A stretch of DNA of 22,145 nucleotides from positions 1 to 22,145 of IMG/VR virus record IMGVR_UViG_3300048554_000680. The stretch is one strand, 5' to 3'. Positions 6,441 through 14,600 of this stretch are shown piece by piece. The notes below the pieces were generated by a model that ran no database searches, was not told where the DNA came from, and was given only the letters and a program-made list of their open reading frames with translations. The number at the start of each line of letters is the position of its first letter. The first letter of the stretch is position 1. The position numbers and the translations under genes were made by a program. The stretch comes from a virus.

Positions 6441-7535
6441 ATGACAACAACGCAACGTATAGGTTTTGCATGTAAGTACATGCACCCAGATCAAACGCAG
6501 AAGAAGAAACTGCTAGAAGAAATTCAACGGCCGCTAAATACTCGTAGCACAACAGTACAGTGGCTCAATAGACAAACTGTAGATGTTGCTGAAGAACGCT
6601 TATGGGAACTTATGGTTCACAACATTGCGTCCTACAAGAGGTTGATTGAATATGTGGGAAGCCTTCCTCCAGAGCTTAGAATGGTCCGATTGGGTAGCGA
6701 TGTACTTCCTGTTTATACCGAGCCTACTTGGTGTTATTATTGGCGCAAGCCTGATGTTATTGCGTACTGTGAAAAAGCCTTTGCAGAAGTCGGCGAAACG
6801 GCAAGAGCCCTCGATGTCCGACTATCGATGCACCCAGGCCAATTTACTGTACTTGCGAGCGACAACCCCGAGATTGTCGAAAGATCAATAGAGGAGTTTG
6901 AATACCATGTTAATTGCATCAGATGGATGGGCTATGGCCAATCGTTCCAAGACTTTAAATGCAACGTCCATATATCCGGTAGGCAAGGTCCAGCCGGTAT
7001 CAAACACGCAGTTAACAACAGACTTTCTCCAGAAGCGAGAAATACGATTACGATCGAAAACGACGAGAACAAGTGGGGACTCGACGCAAGCCTTGAGCTT
7101 GTCGACACCTGCGCATTGGTACTCGACATACACCATCACTGGTGCCGTGAAGGTGAATATATACGTCCCACCGACGATAGATTTGCTCGCGTGATAGATA
7201 GCTGGCGTGGTGTGCGTCCTGCGATACATTATTCATACAGCCGCAACGAACACTTACCCGAAGGCTACAATCATATAGGTATGCCTGATATGCCTACATT
7301 ACTAGAGTCAGGCTACAAAAAAGCAAAACTTAGAGCACACAGTGACTACTATCCAAACAATGCTGTCAATGACTGGGCATTGTCGTTTTTGCCATATGCA
7401 GATATTATGTGCGAATCCAAATGTAAGAACTTGGCAAGTATCGCTCTATATAAATACAATACGGAGAAACACTATGAGTTATCTAAACAAAATGTACGGC
7501 AGGAACAAAGCCAACCCGACCCAATCATCATCTGA
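6441..7535 (+). CDS. uvsE: UV damage endonuclease (UvsE/UVDE family)
   Basis: This TIM-barrel endonuclease nicks DNA 5' of UV photoproducts, starting an alternative excision repair. The 364-aa protein has the family pattern in order: GFACKYMHPDQ, MVRLGSDVLP, RLSMHPGQFTVL, FKCNVHISGR, NTITIENDE (metal-binding Glu/Asp), VLDIHHHWC, PAIHYSYSR, LRAHSDYY and ADIMCESKCKN. The length suits the family. The ATG at 6441 is chosen because a consensus promoter puts +1 there; an in-frame TTG at 6426 would lie within the promoter. The middle of the gene has markedly higher G+C than its neighbours (about 50% over 7021-7140), suggesting a recent gain. The last 62 bases overlap the next gene and hold its late promoter. 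Confidence 0.92.
   Translation: MTTTQRIGFACKYMHPDQTQKKKLLEEIQRPLNTRSTTVQWLNRQTVDVAEERLWELMVHNIASYKRLIEYVGSLPPELRMVRLGSDVLPVYTEPTWCYYWRKPDVIAYCEKAFAEVGETARALDVRLSMHPGQFTVLASDNPEIVERSIEEFEYHVNCIRWMGYGQSFQDFKCNVHISGRQGPAGIKHAVNNRLSPEARNTITIENDENKWGLDASLELVDTCALVLDIHHHWCREGEYIRPTDDRFARVIDSWRGVRPAIHYSYSRNEHLPEGYNHIGMPDMPTLLESGYKKAKLRAHSDYYPNNAVNDWALSFLPYADIMCESKCKNLASIALYKYNTEKHYELSKQNVRQEQSQPDPIII
7449..7456 (+). promoter_or_regulatory. T4-type late promoter TATAAATA inside the uvsE 3' end
   Basis: This is an exact T4 late octamer. The predicted start is at about 7462, followed by GGAG (7463-7466) and ATG 7474. It lies within uvsE coding sequence, so it separates late expression of the downstream gene from the early-type uvsE promoter. 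Confidence 0.75.
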
Positions 7536-7758
7536 TAAAAACCCTAATAGAGTTACAGGTGGACTAAAAGGACAAGGTGTTGACCATGTTGTAATGGTAA
7601 GTGAAGATGGTGCTGAAAACCAGATTCCTACACAACGCTATGTACAAAGTTTAGAGGATCAAATTCGTAAACAACGTGCGGCTATTAATGTACTAGAACG
7701 CAAAATATCTAGAGTTGAAACATCAATAGCAACACAAATGAGGAGTAGAAATGATTAG
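7474..7758 (+). CDS. Coiled-coil phage protein, 94 aa
   Basis: A small hydrophilic protein with a disordered N-terminus (residues 1-40, rich in Asn/Ser/Lys), a short beta-like segment (VDHVVMVSEDGAENQIPT) and a C-terminal coiled coil (VQSLEDQIRKQRAAINVLE). ATG 7474 is chosen because it has SD GGAG 7 nt upstream and a TATAAATA promoter. It overlaps uvsE by 62 nt in another frame, which is large for this genome. Late control suggests a virion or assembly role; function unknown. Confidence 0.72.
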   Translation: MSYLNKMYGRNKANPTQSSSDKNPNRVTGGLKGQGVDHVVMVSEDGAENQIPTQRYVQSLEDQIRKQRAAINVLERKISRVETSIATQMRSRND

Positions 7759-7915
7759 AAAATGGATTAACAATAGACTTGAAGAACGTACATCTTGGGA
7801 TGGAGCAGTTCTTATTGCAGTTGGTGTAATCGTGCTTATAGCAGGACCATTTGCTAAACTTGCAGCCTATGCGGCTATTGCATATGGTGCTTGGACTATT
7901 TGGAAAAAAGACTAA
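7751..7915 (+). CDS. 54-aa single-pass membrane protein
   Basis: A short ORF with a strong SD (AGGAG, 7741-7745) and ATG 7751, overlapping the upstream gene by 8 nt. A charged N-terminus (MIRKWINNRLEERTSW) is followed by two hydrophobic stretches (AVLIAVGVIVLIAGPF and LAAYAAIAYGAWTIW) and a Lys-Lys-Asp end. It resembles small membrane proteins I recall from marine T4-like phages. A role in lysis or membrane remodelling is only a guess. The convergent zinc-ribbon gene overlaps its last 4 bases. Confidence 0.72.
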   Translation: MIRKWINNRLEERTSWDGAVLIAVGVIVLIAGPFAKLAAYAAIAYGAWTIWKKD

Positions 7916-7923
7916 AGTTTTCC
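7902..7923. terminator. Weak candidate bidirectional terminator between convergent genes
   Basis: GGAAAA (7902-7907) and TTTTCC (7918-7923) can form a 6-bp A/T-rich hairpin around the convergent stop codons, with T-rich runs on either strand. The stem has little G/C, so efficiency is doubtful. Confidence 0.22.
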
Positions 7924-8199
7924 TATAGGCAAATTACTACTAGCACTTAAATTCCAAACTTGTTTACGCTCAATACCTTTACGTTGAGCAAACTTCTTAC
8001 TATCGCAGTTTTTACATACGTGAAAGTAATTATTACTTAACCTATTAGGATCCATGCTTCCGCGAGGTCTTGTAAACTCTGTATCACAATTATCACACCT
8101 TAACACACATATAGTCTGTTCACGCTTGTAGGCGTGTTCCTTGCCGGTTTTGCTTTTACGAACATGCCGGGTTTGCTTTTTAAATTCTTCTATGAACAT
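7912..8199 (-). CDS. Small zinc-ribbon protein, the only minus-strand gene
   Basis: A 95-aa basic protein. A Lys/Arg-rich N-terminus (FKKQTRHVRKSKTGKEHAYKR) is followed by two CxxC knuckles (CDNC and CKNC) flanking RPRGSMDPNRLSNNYFHVC, a typical treble-clef or zinc-ribbon arrangement. The start at 8199 is preferred to longer options because the region upstream is hydrophobic and belongs to the promoter zone. I recognise the RPRGSMDP...NYFHVC pattern from marine T4-like phages but know no function; nucleic-acid binding is inferred. No SD is present. GTTAAATA on the minus strand lies five bases before the ATG. Confidence 0.75.
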   Translation of the reverse strand: MFIEEFKKQTRHVRKSKTGKEHAYKREQTICVLRCDNCDTEFTRPRGSMDPNRLSNNYFHVCKNCDSKKFAQRKGIERKQVWNLSASSNLPIGKL

Positions 8200-8204
8200 A
8201 ACTA

Positions 8205-8212
8205 TATTTAAC
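8205..8212 (-). promoter_or_regulatory. Late-type octamer GTTAAATA for the minus-strand gene
   Basis: Read on the minus strand, GTTAAATA differs from GATAAATA by one base and is followed by TAGTT and then ATG 8199. This is the spacing seen at 3070-3083, so the transcript may be leaderless. A TATAAT (8219-8224, minus strand) without a good -35 is an alternative promoter. Confidence 0.45.
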
Positions 8213-8233
8213 ATTAAGATTATAAAACACAAC

Positions 8234-8241
8234 GATAAATA
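8234..8241 (+). promoter_or_regulatory. T4-type late promoter GATAAATA upstream of the IscA-like gene
   Basis: GATAAATA predicts a start at about 8247. SD AGGAG (8251-8255) and ATG 8261 follow. It probably drives the Fe-S carrier and the giant fibre gene together, since only 11 bases separate those two genes. Confidence 0.75.
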
Positions 8242-8260
8242 ACAGTAATAAGGAGTTCCT

Positions 8261-8626
8261 ATGGACATATGTACGCTTACAGACGCCGCAAAACAGCAAA
8301 TAGACACCATTTGTGATGAGAATAATGTTTATGCAGTTACGCTGAATATGAAAGGCGGTGGGTGTGCAGGATTCGAATATCAATGGGGAACATACGCTAC
8401 TGCCGAAGAATTAGCAGATGACGATCAAATCATCTATGCTACAAAAGACGCTACATTTATTGTAGGTGCAGCAAGCATGATGTTCTTGTTTGGAACTACA
8501 ATAGATTACAAAAAAGATATAATGGGGTCGATGTTTGACATAAGCAACCCTAATGCACAAAGTTCTTGCGGATGCGGAGTTAGTGTAAATTTTGATATGG
8601 ACAAATTGTCAGAACCAGTAATATAA
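8261..8626 (+). CDS. IscA/SufA/HesB-type Fe-S cluster carrier protein
   Basis: A-type carriers hold Fe-S clusters (or iron) and pass them to apoproteins. The 121-aa protein keeps the three ligand cysteines: Cys35 in GGGCAGF and Cys103/Cys105 in SCGCG. Length is normal for the family. An acidic insertion (residues about 45-57, TAEELADDD) is near the middle. It is preceded by a late promoter and lies 11 bases before the giant fibre gene. It is therefore made with the structural proteins rather than early metabolic genes. It may load Fe-S or iron into a virion protein, or support the host late in infection; both are inference. Confidence 0.9.
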   Translation: MDICTLTDAAKQQIDTICDENNVYAVTLNMKGGGCAGFEYQWGTYATAEELADDDQIIYATKDATFIVGAASMMFLFGTTIDYKKDIMGSMFDISNPNAQSSCGCGVSVNFDMDKLSEPVI

Positions 8627-8637
8627 CGGAGTAATAA

Positions 8638-11600
8638 ATGGCTAAGCAAGATATTAATATTGGTGTAGAGGGTAACGACGGTACCGGCGATAGTATTCGC
8701 GAGTCGTTTAAGAAAACCAATGAAAACTTTACAGAACTGTATGCAGTATTTGGACTAGGTGGTTCGATAACATTTAAAAGTTTATCAGACACACCAGAAA
8801 CACTTACTCCAGGAACTATATTAGGTTCCGATGCTACTGGAACAAATGTACTTAATTTAGAACTTGCTTCTAATAGTGCTTTAGGATCAGGTCCTGAGTT
8901 TGAAGATACAATTGGTTTTGATACTACTAGTGTTCCTGGTAAAGTTATTTTCAAAGTAAACAAAACACAAATATTATTAGATACAAATCCAAAACTTGGT
9001 GGACACTTAGATGCCGCAGGTAGAGCAATTGGTGGTGTTGGAATAAGTCAATCAAAAGCAGATGCACTTAGTGACCAACAAGGACTTATAGGTAATGATA
9101 GATATAACGTTGACGACCTTGTAATTACAAGAGGATATGCTGACCAAAGATATATTACATCTAGTCCTGAGCTTAGAGTTGCATCAGAGCCTGCAACAGT
9201 TACTCAATATACAAAAACAATAGAACAGTATGTTAACGGTAACGTGCAAATTACTTCACATGGATTTGACAGTGGTGACAACGGATTAGCATTTACATTT
9301 AACGCTGAAGATACAGATCCAACTAACCTAGTTAGTGGTACTACATATTATATTAGATATGCAACTGATGATCAATTAAGTTTGTTCACAGAAGCAAACA
9401 AAGCATATGCAACTGATGAAGACGACTCTGTAGCACAAACAAACAAAGTTAATATTACTGGCGCTATTGCTGCTGATGACACACATACTATTGTAGACTC
9501 GTTTTACGATCCGTTACTTGCAGGCAATTTTTTAAGTAATGTTGCACTGCCAAGAGACAGTATCGTTAGACGTCAAGGTGACACAATGGAAGGTGCTCTT
9601 TATCTAAATGACCATCCAGGAGACCTTGCAGGAGATGGTACTCCAAATGGAGAAGAAGATTTACAAGCGGCAACAAAATATTATGTTGACAATACATCAT
9701 ACAGCTCACCAGAAGTATTATTTGTTAGTACAAAAGGCGATGACAGAATGTTTGGCGTACCTTCAGGCAAAGAAGGAACAAGTTACACATATGCATATAA
9801 AACAATTAATGCCGCGGCGGCAAGAGCAGAAGAACAAATAAAAACCGCAGCTTTTGAATTAGGTCCATACAGACAAACAATGACCTACAACGGTGGTGCA
9901 AACAATGCAGAAACATTTACAGTAGGTGTAGAAAGTCCGGCGGCTGCAAACGTAAGAGCTTCACAAATTATTACTGCAAACAAAGATTATATTATTAAAG
10001 AAGCAACAGGCTTTATTGATTTTACATATCCTGATTTTGCATATAATGTTGACCGTTGCGAACTTGACTTACAATTAGTATTACAGGCTGTAGCATTAGA
10101 TATACAACGTGGCGACACTGCAAACTATCTAACAAGACTTGCAGCTGAAAGATATTTTAGTTCTTCAAGTGGACGTAAAGCAATTACTACACAAAAAACA
10201 CAAACTTTAGCACTATACAATTTTGTAAAAGACTTAACTGATAGCCAATTAGAACAAGTTTATTATCAACAAAAACAAATTAGTTCTATTACTAAAGTTG
10301 CAGGCGGTACTCCAGTTTCAAAAATTACACTTGCATCTACACACGGACTAGTAGATGGTAATAGAATACAATTCCATTTAAACACAGATCCTTCAGCATC
10401 TCCAGGCATGACACAAATACAAGATGTAATTGTTTATGTAAAAGCAACAGGACTTGCTACAAACGAATTAGAACTGTATACAGACAAAGCATTAACAACA
10501 CCATATGACAACAGTTCATTTACAAATTTTGTTGATGAATCAGGTGCTGGTTATCCAAGTTATATTGCAGTAAGATATCAAGACAAAGAAGAACAAGTAA
10601 TTGATGGTGCGGCAGCAGGATTAACACAGCAATCATCTGTTGAAAACTTGTTTACATTGTTAACAACAATTATTACAAGCGGTATTGAAGCAGGCACAGG
10701 AATTGTGTATGGTAAGAGATATCAATTAGTAGTTGACGCTGGCGCAACGTCTGGATCACCTGCATCCTATCTAGATCAAACAAATCCTACAAACTTAGAT
10801 GTTATACCGGGTAAAGTTGTACGTGGTAAGATATCTGGTGCGATAGGGCAAATTATTGAAGTAACAAATAATGCTCCAGTTTCAGGAAGAGTTACAATTA
10901 CACTTAACTTGCTTGAGCCATTTGACTTTGTTGCAGGTGAAGAATTAATTTACGCTAACATTGTTAAAAAGAAACAAGTTACTATTATGGTAGAGTCTGG
11001 TATTTACGAAGAAGACTTTCCAATTAGACTTTCAAGAAACTGTTCATTAAAAGGTGACGAATTTAGACGTGTTATAATACGTCCAAAAGATCGTATATCA
11101 CAATCTAAATATGCAGACACTTATTTCTTTAGAGATGCAACATTTGACGGACATACACTTGCATCTACAGGTACTCCATTTACAAACCAAATAGGTGTAA
11201 CACAAGGATACTTTGGTTATCATTATCTGTTAGACAATACTGAGGTTAGTAATACAGGAACAAAACCTGACAATCCAGGAACGTACGGTACAAAAGCAGC
11301 AAACATTTTAAAACTAAACAAAAAATGGATTGTTCAAGAAGTTATAGAATTTATTACAGCAACATATCCTTCACTTAGTTACAATCAATCTAAGTGTGAA
11401 AGAGATACAGGATTAATTGTTGATGCACTTGTAAAAGATTTAACTAAAGGCGGAAGTGAAAATACATTAGAAGCACAAGGTGAATACTATGCAGGCGCAG
11501 TATCAGGACAAGAAACAGAAACAGCAGCCGCGATAGGATATATTTCTACACTTGCACAAGCACTAATACGTGCAAACGTAAGTGGACTGACTATCAGAGG

Positions 11601-14600
11601 CACAGCGTTAACACAGGACCTTACACTAGGTGCTGATGCTGATGCTGAAACAGCTGGCGACAAAGTTGGTACAGCAATAATTGCAAACGCACTTGTAAAC
11701 CTAGTAGTGTTTGCATTCAATGCTAGTTACAATCCACCATTACGCAACGACCAAATGGATATGTTCCTAATGGACGATGCTACTATTATTAGAAACGTAA
11801 CATGTCAAGGACACGGCGGATTTATGTGTGTACTTGATCCTGCGGGACAAATTTTAACTAAGTCACCATATATTCAAACAGCATCAAGTTTTAGTAAAAG
11901 TGAAAACAAAAAAACATTTGCTGGAGGAATGTATGTAGATGCATTTGTTGGTAACTTGCCTTGTAGTGTTCCACTAACAATTGATCCAGGTGCTAACGCA
12001 AGTATACCAGGAAGTCAAAGTGGTAAAGTAAACGCATTTAGTATTTGGGTACAAAGTGCGGCTGGAGAAGGATTAAGATTAAGAGCTCCACAATTACCTG
12101 CACCATTCTATATTGACGGACAGCGTTACCAAGTTAATGCTATATCTGATTATGATAGTGCAAATGGTTGGGCAAGACTATACTTAGATTCAACATCAAA
12201 TGGCGGCAATGGTTATAACTTTACAGGTAGTGATATTGCTAAAGACATCTTTATACAAACAGCTGGTAACAGATCAATACTTGCAAACGACTTTACACAG
12301 ATAAATGATCTAGGTTATGGATTGGTTGCAAACAACTCTGCATTCTCAGAACAAGTATCAACATTTACATATTACAACCATGCGGCGATGTACAGTAATA
12401 ACGGTTCTGAAATTAGAGCTCTTAACTGTTCAAACGGTTATGGTAACTTTGGTCTTGTAGCTGAAGGTGCTAACCCTAACGAAATTCCAGATCAGGTTAC
12501 ACTTGAACAAAACATGTCAATGCCGTTGAAAGCATTTACTACATCTACATTTACAAATGCTACAGAGCTTACTACATTAACAGCATATGATGCACAGTTT
12601 AAACCTAAAAACAATTCTGTAATTACAGTTGACCACGGCGGCGCCATTGGACAAAAGCGTTACAAAATATCTCGTGTTACAACACTTAGTGATACAGATA
12701 CAGATGGAACGCCAGGTGAAGCAGGTACTGATGTAGTCAACACTGGTGTAGCAACATTAGATCCAGGTAGTGTTACAGTTTCAAACGTATCAGGTGTGGC
12801 TACAACAACTTACACCGGAGTTGCAACGCAAGGTGCAGCCAGTGGCGGTACAGGTTGTACACTAAACATTACTTTTACAAATGGTAATCCAAATGCAGCA
12901 ACAGTTACACTTAACACAGTAGGTGAAGGTTATGCTACTACTGATACACTTACAGTATTAAATTCAAATATACCTGTAGCAACAAGTAACTTAACTGTAG
13001 ATGTTGCAACAATATTTGGTACAACACCAGCTTCAACTAATGGTACAAACAGAGTTTATAGATTTGAAATTATCGAAGACAAAACTTTTGCAGATGATTT
13101 TCCTGCAGACATCGCAGACACAATTACGCACAACACTGTAATTGAGTACAGAGATAGTGCTAACTTTGTGTTTGACGGAGTTGCAGATACAAGCGGACTT
13201 GTAACAAGACCAAGTACTGCTATCAACTTTGATGAAAGCGATACAGAAACTTACAGAAGTATTTCTTTTAGTACTAAAGATACATTTAATCAAGATTTAG
13301 ATAATGTCGATAATGATAGTATCCTAACAACGTTTGACACAGACTTTAATGATGTTGAAATGATTGTTAAAAAAGCAAACCTTACAGGTGGATACGGTTC
13401 GGCTTCTGGCGATACTAAAATTGCAATTACAAGAATTGAAAACACTAGACTAGCACAAAGACTATTTACAGATGGTACAATACAAACATTAAGAGCACCT
13501 GGTGATGCAGGATATGCTGGCGGTATGATATTTACATACAGTGGTAAAACGCATCGCATAACAAAGTATGGTGCAAATGATGCTGGACAAAAAGGCGAAG
13601 AAACAATTACTGGCATTGCAAAAACTGTTGTAGGTCTAGTTACAAAACTAACTGTAACAAGTGCAAGTCATGGACTAAGCAACGGTCAAGCAATTACAAT
13701 CTTTAACAACAAAGGTATGACTGAGGTAAATGGCTTAACATTATACGCAGGTAATGTAGCAACTAATACATTTGACTTATACACAGATGCTGGACAAACA
13801 GCATTTTTAGATGGTGCTACTTTTACTGCACACAGCGGCTCAGATGGTTATTGGACATTAGATGATGCTGATAGACATTACATTGAGTTTACTGATGTTG
13901 CAAACAGTGATATTAATACTCCTGCAAGTAGTGCAGGTATAGCAACTGCATTGAGTGCCACTATAGACAAAAACTTGTTTGGTACACTGCCGGCAGGCGC
14001 AACTGCTGAAATTACTGTAGCAATTTCGTTGCTACGTGCAACTGGACATGACTTTACACAAATTGGTACAGGTGGATTTAATGACAGTAACTATCCTAAA
14101 GTATTGTTTGGTGATCCAGTAGGTGGAACAAATGCTAAGGCAGACTTCTATGTTGATTCAAACGATAGTTTAAAAGGACAAGTTTGGGAAAGACGTAAAG
14201 GTAGAGTATTCTTTATTAGTTCTGATAACGATGGATTCTTCCGTGTTGGTAAGTTCTTTAGTGTAGACCAATCAACAGGTGATATTAGTTTTGCAGGTGA
14301 AATTGGTATTTCAAACGCAAACAGTTTAGGATTTAAACGTGGTGTTACTATTAACGAATTTAGTTCAGATGATAGTTTTGCTGATCTTAGTGGACAAGCA
14401 GTTCCTACAGAAAAAGCAATTGATGCATACATTAGTAAAAGATTAGGTTATGGTAGAACAGGACCACAACTTACAGGTGGTTCAAGAATTGGACCAGGTG
14501 TACTTACACTAGATGGTATTCCTAATATGGAAGGTGATCTTAACTTAGGAGGCAACAAATTAGAAAATGTTGCAAATCCAACTTCAGGATCAGATGGTGC

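Noticed and set aside
6646-7236. Several alternate frames on both strands over uvsE
   Set aside because: They come from the higher G+C of uvsE, which has few stops in all frames; uvsE itself carries all family motifs.
7342-7473. N-terminal extension of the 94-aa protein into uvsE
   Set aside because: The extension lacks an SD at its start, while ATG 7474 has GGAG and a late promoter; the extension is a shadow of uvsE.
8200-8310. Upstream extension of the minus-strand zinc-ribbon gene
   Set aside because: The added residues lie over the iscA 5' end and promoter region, and the family-like N-terminus starts at 8199.
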